Made by a program: the position numbers and the translations under genes
The notes under the pieces: model-generated
The model's input: only the letters and a program-made list of their open reading frames with translations
Databases searched by the model: none
What the model was told of the DNA's origin: nothing
Origin: Sulfurivermis sp040755915
GTDB lineage: Bacteria; Pseudomonadota; Gammaproteobacteria; Thiohalomonadales; Thiohalomonadaceae
Length of the DNA stretch: 64,000 bases
Direction of reading: 5' to 3'
NCBI GenBank assembly: GCA_040755915.1
Contig: JBFLWM010000026.1
Coordinates: forward strand, 1-64,000
Shown: piece by piece, positions 24,636 to 33,513 of the stretch
Layout of the letters: every line of letters starts with the position of its first letter
Numbering within the stretch: the first letter of the stretch is position 1

Positions 24636-25322
24636 CTATTCGCAGTAGGCGCGCAGTTTCTGCAGGTCGTGGATCTGGACGCTGAGGCCCTTGACGCTGA
24701 TGAGCCCCTGATCGCTCAGGGAGTGCAGAATACGTGACAGGGTTTCCGGCTGCACCGACAGGCGGGAGGCGATGATGTTCTTTGCCGCCGGCAGGGATAC
24801 CTCGGCCTCCTTGTCAGCCCCCTTGGGCGCCTGACCGACCAGGTAGTTGACCAGGCGCAGCGTGGCATTCTGCAGTGTCAGAGCATCGATTTCGTTCAGG
24901 CGATGATGCAGGCGCACACTCATGTCCGCCATCACGCGGAAGCAGGTATCCACGGACTCGCGCAACACCCCCAGGAAACTCCGGTTGTTGATGGCATAGA
25001 GTTCTGCCGGGACCAGGGCCTGCGAGCTGACCGGGTAGCGCTGCACATCCATGAACATCACCGCCTCGGCAAAGCACTGCCCGGGACGAATGATCTCGAT
25101 GACCTTTTCATTGCCGGTGGGGGAAAGCCGATACAGCTTGACCTGACCGCGGCGCAACATGAAGAAGCGATCCGCCGGCTGCCCCTGGGTGAACAGATGC
25201 TCCCCTTCCGCCAACTGCACCAGCTGAATACCTTCCTTGATACGCACCAACTCATCGTCACTCAAGCCGCTGAACAAAGCATGAGAGCGCAGTTCCTGAT
25301 CTGAAATGATTGCCTGGTCCAT
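24636..25322 (-). CDS. dnr: Dnr-type NO-responsive Crp/Fnr regulator
   Basis: A 228-residue regulator without the FNR cluster cysteines. 'FTQGQPADRFFMLRRGQVKLYRLSP' (landmark) and 'GNEKVIEIIRPGQ' are typical of Dnr, which senses NO through haem. The DNA-binding helix reads 'PETLSR', the same E-x2-S-R as FNR, so both can bind the five boxes above. The ATG at 25322 gives the family length; 12 upstream in-frame residues are doubtful. It converges on nirN, with 54 bp between stops. Confidence 0.93.
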   Translation of the reverse strand: MDQAIISDQELRSHALFSGLSDDELVRIKEGIQLVQLAEGEHLFTQGQPADRFFMLRRGQVKLYRLSPTGNEKVIEIIRPGQCFAEAVMFMDVQRYPVSSQALVPAELYAINNRSFLGVLRESVDTCFRVMADMSVRLHHRLNEIDALTLQNATLRLVNYLVGQAPKGADKEAEVSLPAAKNIIASRLSVQPETLSRILHSLSDQGLISVKGLSVQIHDLQKLRAYCE

Positions 25323-25893
<571 letters not shown>

Positions 25894-25974
25894 TTGGGTA
25901 CTGCTGAAACTTCCTGGAGGGTCCGCCGTGCGGAAGGCGCAAATCATACACCAGTGCGCCGTGGATAGGAACGG

Positions 25975-26334
25975 TCAGCGCTTGAGTATCGCCAGAATTT
26001 CTTCCAGTTCTTCGCGCAGGGCGTGCAAAACCTGCGGTTCTACTGCCCCCTCATGTACCGGGGCCTCTTCCTGCTCCAGGCGCTGCCGCGCCCCGCCAAT
26101 GGTAAAACCCTGCTCGTAGAGCAAGCCCCGAATCTGGCGGATCATGATCACGTCATGGCGCTGGTAATAACGACGGTTGCCACGACGCTTGACCGGCTTC
26201 AGCTGCGGAAACTCCTGTTCCCAGTAACGCAGCACGTGCGGCTTCACATCGCACAACTCGCTGACCTCACCAATGGTGAAGTAGCGTTTGCCCGGAATGG
26301 GCGGCAGTTCGTTATTGTTGCTGGGTTCCAGCAT
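25975..26334 (-). CDS. MerR family transcriptional regulator
   Basis: A 119-residue protein with the MerR winged helix: 'RYFTIGEVSELCDVKPHVLRYWEQEF' (landmark) and 'RRGNRRYYQRHDV', then a coiled C-terminal helix ('LREELEEILAIL'). No metal-binding cysteine pattern is seen. Position immediately after ihfA is conserved in gammaproteobacteria. The ATG at 26334 overlaps the ihfA stop by 23 bp; TTG at 26343 is an alternative start. Confidence 0.88.
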   Translation of the reverse strand: MLEPSNNNELPPIPGKRYFTIGEVSELCDVKPHVLRYWEQEFPQLKPVKRRGNRRYYQRHDVIMIRQIRGLLYEQGFTIGGARQRLEQEEAPVHEGAVEPQVLHALREELEEILAILKR

Positions 26335-26614
26335 AAGCCTCAACCCTCGCCTTCAGTTTTTGCCCCGGACGGAACGTTACCACACGCCGGGCGGTGATAG
26401 GGATTTCCTCACCGGTTTTGGGGTTTCGTCCCGGGCGCTGCTTTTTGTCGCGCAGGTCGAAGTTGCCAAAACCAGACAGCTTCACCTGATCGCCGTTTTG
26501 GAGCGCACCTCGGATCTCTTCGAAAAAGATCTCCACCAGTTCCTTGGCCTCGCGCTTGTTCAGCCCGAGTTCCTCGTACAGGCGTTCGGCTATTTCCGCT
26601 TTGGTCAACGCCAT
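26312..26614 (-). CDS. ihfA: Integration host factor alpha subunit
   Basis: A 100-residue DNA-bending protein, the alpha subunit of IHF. 'KAEIAERLYEELGLNKREAKELVE' (landmark), 'LSGFGNFDLRDKKQRPGRNPKTG' (landmark; the arm with the intercalating Pro) and 'RRVVTFRPGQKLK' are diagnostic. It follows pheT directly, the classic pheST-ihfA order. Confidence 0.97.
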   Translation of the reverse strand: MALTKAEIAERLYEELGLNKREAKELVEIFFEEIRGALQNGDQVKLSGFGNFDLRDKKQRPGRNPKTGEEIPITARRVVTFRPGQKLKARVEAYAGTQQQ

Positions 26615-26626
26615 TTCCCGCTAACC

Positions 26627-29005
26627 TCAATCTCTCAGGGTTGCACCCAGTTCGGTCTTGAGCGCCGCCAGAATGGCCTCCAGCGCCGCGTCTACCTCAG
26701 AGTCTGTAAGGGTGCGCGAATCGGCCTGCAAGGTCAAGCCCAAAGCGAGACTTTTTCGACCCGAATCAATACCTTTGCCTGTATACAGGTCAAACAACTT
26801 TAACTCCCGCAAGGTGTCCGGTGCAGCCTTGCGAATGACCGCCAGAACAGCATCAACCTGCAGAGAACTGTCGACAACAATGGCGATATCACGGCGAACT
26901 GCGGGGAATCGTGAAAGTTCCCGGACACGCGGCAGGCTTCCGCACAGCAGCGGCTCCAGGGCCAATTCGAACACCAGGGCCGGGGCAGCCAGGCCCAGCT
27001 TGCCGGCTACTGCCGGGTGCACGGCCCCCAACCAGCCCAGCTGGACGCCATCTCGTTCGATGCGCGCCGACTGGCCGGGATGCAGCGCTGGATGGGCGGC
27101 CGCAACAAAGCGGACCACCCCATCGAGACCCGAGAGTGCCAGCAACGCCTCCACATCGGCCTTGAGGTCGAAGAAGTCCACGGCACGCGCCGGCTCCCCC
27201 CATTGCTCGGGGAGAACATCACCATAGGCCAGCCCGGCGATTACCCGTTCCTGACACAAACCGCCAGCCTCCGGCAGGAAGCGCAATCCCGACTCGAACA
27301 GGCGCACCCGCCCCTGCTGGCGGTTGATGTTGTGAGTCAGGGCCTGCACCAGGCCGGCCCACAGGGTGGTGCGCATTACCGCCATTTCGGCAGAGATGGG
27401 GTTGGCCAGAGCCAGCGGCTCCCGGGCCGGATCGAACAGCTTTTGCAGCTCGGGGGCCACAAAGCTGTAGGTCACCGCCTCCTGGTAGCCGCGTGTTACC
27501 AGCAGGCGGCGCAGTTGGGACAGATCCAGCTGGCCCTCGCCTACCGCCCCCATCTGCATCGCTGCGCTGGGACGGACGCTGGGCAGCTTGTCGTAGCCAT
27601 GGATGCGCGCCAGTTCCTCGATGAGGTCTTCCTCAATGGCGATATCGAAACGCCAGGCCGGCGGCGTCACACGCCAGTTCTCACCCACTGCCTCCACGGT
27701 CAGGCCGAGACGGCGGAGAATCTCTTCCACCTCCGCAGCGGGGAGCGCAAATCCCAGTATCCGCGGAATGCGGGCACGGCGCAGGACAATGGCCTCGCGC
27801 TGCGGCAGGTGTTCGGCGTGCATGACTTCGACCACCGGACCCGCGGCGCCGCCGGCGATCTGAACAAACAGCGCCGTCGCGCGCTCCAGCGCATCACGCT
27901 GCAGTGCCGGCGACACGCCACGCTCGAAACGGTGCGAGGAGTCGGTATGCAGGCCATAGCGGCGTGCACGGCCGGCAATGCTGTCCGGGGCGAAGAAGGC
28001 GCTCTCCAGGAAGATGTCGACGGTGCCATCGCCCACTGCCGAGGCAGCCCCCCCCATCACACCGGCGAGAGCCAGCGGACCATTGTCATCAGCAATGACC
28101 AGGGTCGAGTCATCAAGCTCCACCACGCTGTCATTGAGCAGGGCAAGAGTCTCTCCCCTGCGGGCACGACGCACTTCGATTCCGCCCTTGAGTTTGGCCA
28201 GATCGAAGGCATGCATGGGCTGTCCCAACTCAAGCAAAAGGTAATTGGTAATATCCACGGCTGCACCGAGGCTGCGCATGCCGCTACGACGCAGGCGCTC
28301 CGCCATCCAGGCCGGCGTTTCTGCCTGCGGATTTATGCCGCGGATGACACGCCCCGCGTAACGCGGGCAATCCGCCGGTGCGGCGACAGTAACCGCAAGG
28401 GAGTCGGTAATGACAGCCGCTACCGCATCGATAGCCGGCGCAGTAACTGGGCAACGGTTGACCACGCCCACTTCGCGCGCAATGCCGGCGATGGACAGAC
28501 AGTCGCCGCGGTTTGGTGTCAGACCCAATTCGAAGGTGACATCGTCCAGTTGCAGGTAGGCGCGCAGATCCTGTCCGACGGGGGCATCCGCCGGCAACTC
28601 CAGCAACCCATCGGATGCTTCCGCCAGTCCGAGTTCCTTGGCCGAGCACAGCATGCCGAAGGACTCCACGCCGCGCAGCTTGGACCGCTTGATCCTGAAA
28701 TCGCCGGGCAGTACTGCGCCAATAGTGGCGGTCGGCACACGCAGCCCCACGCGCACATTGGCGGCACCACAAACAATGTTGAGCGGCTCACCGCTGCCAG
28801 TGTTCACCTGGCACACGCGCAGCTTGTCGGCATCCGGGTGCTTCTCTACCCGCAGCACCTCACCGACTACCACGCCAGTAAAGGCCTCAGCCACCGGCGC
28901 CACGGCATCCACTTCGAGCCCTGCCATGGTCAGCTGGGCCGACAGGGTGTCGATGTCCACCGCGGGATTCACCCATTCCCGCAACCACTGTGCACTGAAT
29001 TTCAT
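26627..29005 (-). CDS. pheT: Phenylalanyl-tRNA synthetase beta subunit
   Basis: A 792-residue beta chain of the alpha2-beta2 synthetase. In order: an N-terminal OB-fold tRNA-binding segment ('VGEVLRVEKHPDADKLRVCQV', landmark), B3/B4 editing domain, B5, a catalytic-like core and a C-terminal anticodon-binding domain ('RFPAVRRDIAIVV'). Length is normal. The start overlaps the pheS stop (ATGA). Confidence 0.97.
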   Translation of the reverse strand: MKFSAQWLREWVNPAVDIDTLSAQLTMAGLEVDAVAPVAEAFTGVVVGEVLRVEKHPDADKLRVCQVNTGSGEPLNIVCGAANVRVGLRVPTATIGAVLPGDFRIKRSKLRGVESFGMLCSAKELGLAEASDGLLELPADAPVGQDLRAYLQLDDVTFELGLTPNRGDCLSIAGIAREVGVVNRCPVTAPAIDAVAAVITDSLAVTVAAPADCPRYAGRVIRGINPQAETPAWMAERLRRSGMRSLGAAVDITNYLLLELGQPMHAFDLAKLKGGIEVRRARRGETLALLNDSVVELDDSTLVIADDNGPLALAGVMGGAASAVGDGTVDIFLESAFFAPDSIAGRARRYGLHTDSSHRFERGVSPALQRDALERATALFVQIAGGAAGPVVEVMHAEHLPQREAIVLRRARIPRILGFALPAAEVEEILRRLGLTVEAVGENWRVTPPAWRFDIAIEEDLIEELARIHGYDKLPSVRPSAAMQMGAVGEGQLDLSQLRRLLVTRGYQEAVTYSFVAPELQKLFDPAREPLALANPISAEMAVMRTTLWAGLVQALTHNINRQQGRVRLFESGLRFLPEAGGLCQERVIAGLAYGDVLPEQWGEPARAVDFFDLKADVEALLALSGLDGVVRFVAAAHPALHPGQSARIERDGVQLGWLGAVHPAVAGKLGLAAPALVFELALEPLLCGSLPRVRELSRFPAVRRDIAIVVDSSLQVDAVLAVIRKAAPDTLRELKLFDLYTGKGIDSGRKSLALGLTLQADSRTLTDSEVDAALEAILAALKTELGATLRD

Positions 29006-30027
29006 CGGAACTGCTCCAGGAAGCGCAGGTCGTTCTCGAAGAACAGACGCAAATCATTGACGCCGTAACGCAGCATGGCAAGGCGCTCCACGCCCATGCC
29101 GAAGGCGAAGCCGGTATAGCGCTCGCTGTCGATGCCCACCGCCTTGAATACATTGGGATGCACCATGCCGCAGCCGCCCACTTCCAGCCAGCCGGTATGC
29201 TTGCAGGAACGGCAGCCGCTGCCGCCGCACATCACGCACTGCACGTCCACTTCGGCCGACGGCTCGGTAAACGGGAAATAGGACGGGCGGAAGCGCACCT
29301 TGAAATCGCCCTCGAAGAAGTTGCGCAGGAAGTCATCCAGGATGCCCTTGAGGTCGGCAAAGGTCACCTGCTCGTCCACCAGCAACCCTTCCACCTGATG
29401 GAACATGGGTGAATGGGTCTGATCATAATCGCAACGATAGACGCGGCCCGGGGCAATGACGCGCAGCGGCGGCTGCTGCTTTTCCATGGCGCGGATCTGC
29501 ACCGGCGAGGTATGCGTGCGCAACAACGTGCGCGCATCAAAATAGAACGTGTCGTGCATGGCACGCGCCGGGTGCGAGGCCGGAATGTTCAGTGCCTCGA
29601 AGTTGTGAAAATCATCCTCCACCTCCGGGCCTTCCGCGACGGTGAAGCCCAGTTGCGTGAACAGCGCCTCGATGCGTGACAGCACGCGCGTTACCGGATG
29701 CAGGCCGCCGCTGCGCTGGCCGCGGCCGGGCAGCGTCACATCCACCGCCTCCGCGGCGAGCCGTGCATTCAGTGCGGCATTCTGCAAATGATCCTTGCGC
29801 GCCTCGATGGCCTGCTGCACCTGCTCCTTGGCCACATTGATCAAGGCACCGACCTTGGGTCGCTCGTCCGGCGCCAGCTGGCCGAGCTGCTTCATGCGCT
29901 CGGTAAGCACGCCCTTCTTGCCCAGATAGTGCACGCGCACCTGATCGAGGGCGGCCAGATCGGCGGCCGCCGCCACCGCCTCGCATGCCTGTGTCACCTG
30001 TTGCTGGAGTTCATCCTGCACGATCAT
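29002..30027 (-). CDS. pheS: Phenylalanyl-tRNA synthetase alpha subunit
   Basis: A 341-residue catalytic chain that charges tRNA-Phe. An N-terminal coiled coil is followed by the class II core: 'THTSPVQIRAM', 'FHQVEGLLVDEQ', 'GCGMVHPNV' and 'GFAFGMGVERLAML'. It is transcribed from the rplT side past a terminator at 30131-30163. Confidence 0.97.
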   Translation of the reverse strand: MIVQDELQQQVTQACEAVAAAADLAALDQVRVHYLGKKGVLTERMKQLGQLAPDERPKVGALINVAKEQVQQAIEARKDHLQNAALNARLAAEAVDVTLPGRGQRSGGLHPVTRVLSRIEALFTQLGFTVAEGPEVEDDFHNFEALNIPASHPARAMHDTFYFDARTLLRTHTSPVQIRAMEKQQPPLRVIAPGRVYRCDYDQTHSPMFHQVEGLLVDEQVTFADLKGILDDFLRNFFEGDFKVRFRPSYFPFTEPSAEVDVQCVMCGGSGCRSCKHTGWLEVGGCGMVHPNVFKAVGIDSERYTGFAFGMGVERLAMLRYGVNDLRLFFENDLRFLEQFR

Positions 30028-30130
30028 TACCCCGTCTGCGGCCTACGGCCGCGTGTCGGATTGAATTCTTTGTGTTGTAAACGCCGCTCCCGGCCATTCC
30101 TGGCCTTCGCGGCATAAGTCCATCCTGGAC

Positions 30131-30163
30131 AAAACAAAAAGGGGAAGGCCAATGGCCTTCCCC
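30131..30163 (-). terminator. Intrinsic terminator between rplT and pheS
   Basis: On the minus strand GGGGAAGGCC, loop ATT, GGCCTTCCCC, then TTTTTGTTTT. It lies 58 bp after the rplT stop and about 100 bp before pheS. In E. coli this gap holds the pheM attenuator, but I find no short frame rich in Phe codons before this one, so ordinary termination with partial read-through is the simpler reading. Confidence 0.88.
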
Positions 30164-30221
30164 TTCTCATGAAGCAGTTTACCCGATAACCGGTATATCA
30201 CCGGCCATGAAGGCACAACGC

Positions 30222-30581
30222 TTATGCCGCCAGGCTGGCCTTGGCCTTCTCCGCCAATACGGCAAAGCCGTTCTTGTCGAAAATGGCGATGTCGGACAGC
30301 ACCTTGCGGTCGATCTCGATACCGGCCTTCTTCAGACCGTTGATCATGCGGCTGTAGGACAGACCACACTCGCGGGCCGCCGCGTTGATACGGGCGATCC
30401 ACAGGGTACGGAACTGACGCTTCTTCTGGCGACGGTCGCGATAGGCATACTGGCCGGCCTTGGTGACGGCCTGCTTGGCGACACGGAACACATTGCGGCG
30501 CATGCCATAGTAGCCCTTGGCCTTGGCCAGGACCTTCTTGTGACGCGCACGCGCGATTACACCACGTTTTACTCGAGCCAT
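30222..30581 (-). CDS. rplT: Ribosomal protein L20
   Basis: A 119-residue, very basic large-subunit protein. 'ARVKRGVIARARHKKVL', 'GYYGMRRNVFRVAKQAV' and 'RRQKKRQFRTLWI' are signatures of bL20, which also represses its own operon in enterics. It starts 15 bp after rpmI. Confidence 0.98.
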   Translation of the reverse strand: MARVKRGVIARARHKKVLAKAKGYYGMRRNVFRVAKQAVTKAGQYAYRDRRQKKRQFRTLWIARINAAARECGLSYSRMINGLKKAGIEIDRKVLSDIAIFDKNGFAVLAEKAKASLAA

Positions 30582-30596
30582 TTGTCCTTACCTCAC

Positions 30597-30791
30597 TTAC
30601 GCGTAGGGCATCAGACGGGACACCATACGGGTGTCGACCGCTGCAACCATTGCATCATCACGCAGCTGACGCTTGCGCTTGGTGCTCTTCTTGGTAAGGA
30701 TGTGGCGCTTGAACGCCTGGCCACGCTTGAAACCGCCGGCGGTGGCCTTGAAACGCTTGGCCGCCCCGCGCTTAGTCTTCATCTTGGGCAT
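30597..30791 (-). CDS. rpmI: Ribosomal protein L35
   Basis: A 64-residue basic protein: 'PKMKTKRGAAKRFK', 'GGFKRGQAFKRHILTKKSTKRKRQLR' (landmark). It sits between infC and rplT as in most bacteria. Confidence 0.98.
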   Translation of the reverse strand: MPKMKTKRGAAKRFKATAGGFKRGQAFKRHILTKKSTKRKRQLRDDAMVAAVDTRMVSRLMPYA

Positions 30792-30890
30792 TACACTAAC
30801 TCCGCATTTATCGGTTAATAATCAAGTGCACGTTTTCACACTGGCAGCCGCGCAAGACTGACAGTAGCGCACCCCGTAAGTCACAACGAC

Positions 30891-31436
30891 TTACTTTTTC
30901 TTTTTGGGGACGATGACCATGACCATCTGACGACCTTCCAGACGCGGGAACTGTTCAACCGTTCCCACCTCGGCAAGGTCTGCCTCGATGCGCTTGAGCA
31001 ACTTCAGCCCAAGCTCCTGGTGGGCCATCTCACGACCGCGGAACCGCAGTGTGATCTTGGCCCTATCCCCGTCTTCCAGGAAACGTACCAGGTTGCGCAG
31101 TTTTACCTGGTAGTCCCCCTCATCCGTCCCTGGCCGGAACTTGATCTCCTTGATCTGGATCTGCTTCTGCTTCTTGCGGGCGGCATGCTTCTTCTTGTTT
31201 TCTTCAAAAAGAAACTTGCCGTAGTCCATGATGCGACAGACCGGCGGCTTGGCCTCGGCGGCCACTTCCACCAAGTCCAGCTCTGCCTCTTCCGCAATCC
31301 GCAACGCCTCAGCGATGGAAACGACGCCTACCTGCTCGCCTTCCGTACCGATGAGACGCACCTCGGGAACAGTGATCTCTTCGTTTAAACGGGCGCCTCC
31401 CTCAGTGGGACGCGCCGGACCTGTTCTGGTGTTGAT
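30891..31436 (-). CDS. infC: Translation initiation factor IF-3, probable ATC start
   Basis: A 181-residue IF-3. The N-domain ('LNEEITVPEVRLIG', 'ALRIAEEAELDLVEVA') and C-domain ('IKFRPGTDEGDYQ', 'VGTVEQFPRLEGRQMVM') are complete. ATG or GTG starts within the frame would delete the conserved first strand. ATC at 31434-31436 has GGAGG eight bases upstream, inside the end of thrS. Rare starts (ATT/ATC class) are how IF-3 limits its own synthesis. The gap to the thrS stop is 3 bp. Confidence 0.92.
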   Translation of the reverse strand: MNTRTGPARPTEGGARLNEEITVPEVRLIGTEGEQVGVVSIAEALRIAEEAELDLVEVAAEAKPPVCRIMDYGKFLFEENKKKHAARKKQKQIQIKEIKFRPGTDEGDYQVKLRNLVRFLEDGDRAKITLRFRGREMAHQELGLKLLKRIEADLAEVGTVEQFPRLEGRQMVMVIVPKKKK

Positions 31437-31439
31437 GCT

Positions 31440-33365
31440 CTATTCCTCCAAAAAAGCGCGGCCGCGGCTCGCGGTTTCAGCGGTCAGGCGCTCGACAAAC
31501 GCTTCTAGCGTCATGCTGCCGAGGTCTTCACCGCTGCGCGTGCGCACGGCCACAGCCTGTTGCTCCACCTCGCGGTCGCCGATGACCAGCAGATACGGCA
31601 CCCGCTGCAGGGTATGTTCGCGGATTTTAAAGCCTATTTTCTCATTTCTCAAGTCGGACTTGACCCGGAAACCCCGTGCCGCCAGGGTCCGCTCCACCTG
31701 CTGGACATAGTCGGCCTGGCGGTCGGTGATGTTCATGACCGCCACCTGCTGGGGGGCCAGCCACAGGGGGAAGGCACCGGCATAGTGCTCGATCAGGATA
31801 CCGATGAAGCGCTCCAGGGAGCCCAGGATGGCCCGGTGCAGCATGACCGGCACCTGCTTGCTGCCGTCCTCGGCCACGAAATGGGCCCCCAGACGCTCCG
31901 GCAGGTTGAAGTCCACCTGCAGGGTGCCGCACTGCCAGACGCGGTCGAGACAGTCGCGCAGGGAGAACTCGATCTTCGGGCCATAGAAGGCCCCCTCGCC
32001 CGGCTGCAGGTCCCAGGCCAGACCCTGTGCGTTAAGTGCCTGTTCCAGCGCATGTTCTGCCTTGTCCCATACCTCGTCGGAGCCGATCCGCTTGGCCGGG
32101 CGGGTGGAGAGCTTGACCTCGATGTTCTCGAAACCGAAGTCGGCATAGACCTTCATCACCAGGGCGATGAAGGTTGCGGCCTCCTCCTGCACCTGCTCCT
32201 CGGTGCAGAAGATATGGGCGTCGTCCTGGGTGAAGCCGCGCACACGCATCAGGCCGTGCAGGGTACCGGAGGGCTCGTTGCGGTGGCAGGAGCCGAATTC
32301 GGCCAGGCGCAGCGGCAGGTCGCGGTAGCTCTTCAGGCCCTGGTTGAATATCTGGATGTGGCCGGGGCAGTTCATCGGCTTGACCGCGTAATCACGATTT
32401 TCCGAGGCGGTGGTGAACATGTTGTCGCGGTAGTTCTGCCAGTGACCGGACTTCTCCCACAGCACCCGATCCATCACCATGGGGGTCTTCACTTCCTGGT
32501 AGCCGTTGTCACGGAACACCTGGCGCATGTACTGCTCCACCGCCTGCCACAGGGTCCAGCCCGGGGCGTGCCAGAACACCATCCCCGGGGCCTCCTCCTG
32601 GCTGTGGAACAGGTCGAGCTGGCGGCCGATCTTGCGGTGGTCACGCTTCTCGGCCTCTTCCAGGCGGTGCAGGTATTCCTTCAATGCCTTCTTGTCACCC
32701 CAGGCGGTGCCGTAGATGCGGGTCAGCATCTCGTTGTTGGAGTCACCGCGCCAATAGGCGCCGGCCACCTTCATCAACTTGAAGGCCTGCAGCTTGCCGG
32801 TGGAGGGCACATGCGGACCGCGGCACAGGTCGATGAAGTCGCCCTGCCGATACAGGGACAGCACCTCGCCATGAGGGATGTCTTCAATGATCCTGGCCTT
32901 GTATTCCTCGCCCATGTTGCGGAAGAAGGCGATGGCCTCCTCGCGCGGCATCACCGAACGCTCGACCTTGTAGTCCTCGGCGGCGATCTTTTCCATCTCC
33001 GCCTCGATCTTCTCCAGATCTTCCGTGGTGAAGGGGCGTTCGTAGGCAAAGTCATAGTAGAAGCCGCTCTCGATCACCGGGCCGATGGTCACCTGGGCGG
33101 CGGGGAACAGGCGCTTCACCGCCTGCGCCAGCAGGTGGGCGGTGGAGTGGCGGATGATGTCGACGCCCTCCTCGTCGCGGCCGGTAACGATGGCCAGCTG
33201 CACGTCGTGGTCCAGCACGCGGGAGGTATCGACCAGCTGGCCGTCCACCTTGCCGGCCAGGGCGGCCTTGGCCAGACCGGGGCCGATGGCGGCGGCGACA
33301 TCCAGTACGGAAACGGGGTGATCGAAGGAACGTTGGCTGCCGTCGGGCAGGGTAATCGTGGGCAT
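31440..33365 (-). CDS. thrS: Threonyl-tRNA synthetase
   Basis: A 641-residue class II synthetase. An N-terminal TGS domain ('PTITLPDGSQRSFDHPVSVLDVA', landmark) is followed by the editing domain ('RHSTAHLLAQAVK') and the catalytic core with zinc ligands ('KPMNCPGHIQIF') and 'GSCHRNEPSGTLHG'. A C-terminal anticodon domain completes it. The ATG at 33365 is chosen because the TGS domain begins there; upstream residues in frame are not family-like. It heads the thrS-infC-rpmI-rplT unit. Confidence 0.97.
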   Translation of the reverse strand: MPTITLPDGSQRSFDHPVSVLDVAAAIGPGLAKAALAGKVDGQLVDTSRVLDHDVQLAIVTGRDEEGVDIIRHSTAHLLAQAVKRLFPAAQVTIGPVIESGFYYDFAYERPFTTEDLEKIEAEMEKIAAEDYKVERSVMPREEAIAFFRNMGEEYKARIIEDIPHGEVLSLYRQGDFIDLCRGPHVPSTGKLQAFKLMKVAGAYWRGDSNNEMLTRIYGTAWGDKKALKEYLHRLEEAEKRDHRKIGRQLDLFHSQEEAPGMVFWHAPGWTLWQAVEQYMRQVFRDNGYQEVKTPMVMDRVLWEKSGHWQNYRDNMFTTASENRDYAVKPMNCPGHIQIFNQGLKSYRDLPLRLAEFGSCHRNEPSGTLHGLMRVRGFTQDDAHIFCTEEQVQEEAATFIALVMKVYADFGFENIEVKLSTRPAKRIGSDEVWDKAEHALEQALNAQGLAWDLQPGEGAFYGPKIEFSLRDCLDRVWQCGTLQVDFNLPERLGAHFVAEDGSKQVPVMLHRAILGSLERFIGILIEHYAGAFPLWLAPQQVAVMNITDRQADYVQQVERTLAARGFRVKSDLRNEKIGFKIREHTLQRVPYLLVIGDREVEQQAVAVRTRSGEDLGSMTLEAFVERLTAETASRGRAFLEE

Positions 33366-33513
33366 GGCTGTCTCCAGTGGCGGCCTATACGAGGGGCCGC
33401 GTGCTACTCCGCTTGAACAGGGGCATCGCGGGGATGCCGGAATGGGCGACACCGTCCGGGTGCCGGAAGGGCGTCATTCTAACGGATTGACTTGGGGATA
33501 CAAGCGGCAATCT

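Noticed and set aside
27017..29068. 683-codon plus-strand frame across pheT
   Set aside because: Antisense shadow of pheT, with no family resemblance; pheT is complete on the other strand.
30043..30402. Minus-strand frame that might be a pheM-like leader before pheS
   Set aside because: It begins inside rplT in another frame and has no run of Phe codons near the terminator at 30131-30163, so attenuation is not supported.
31560..33416. 618-codon plus-strand frame across thrS
   Set aside because: Antisense shadow of thrS in GC-rich codons.
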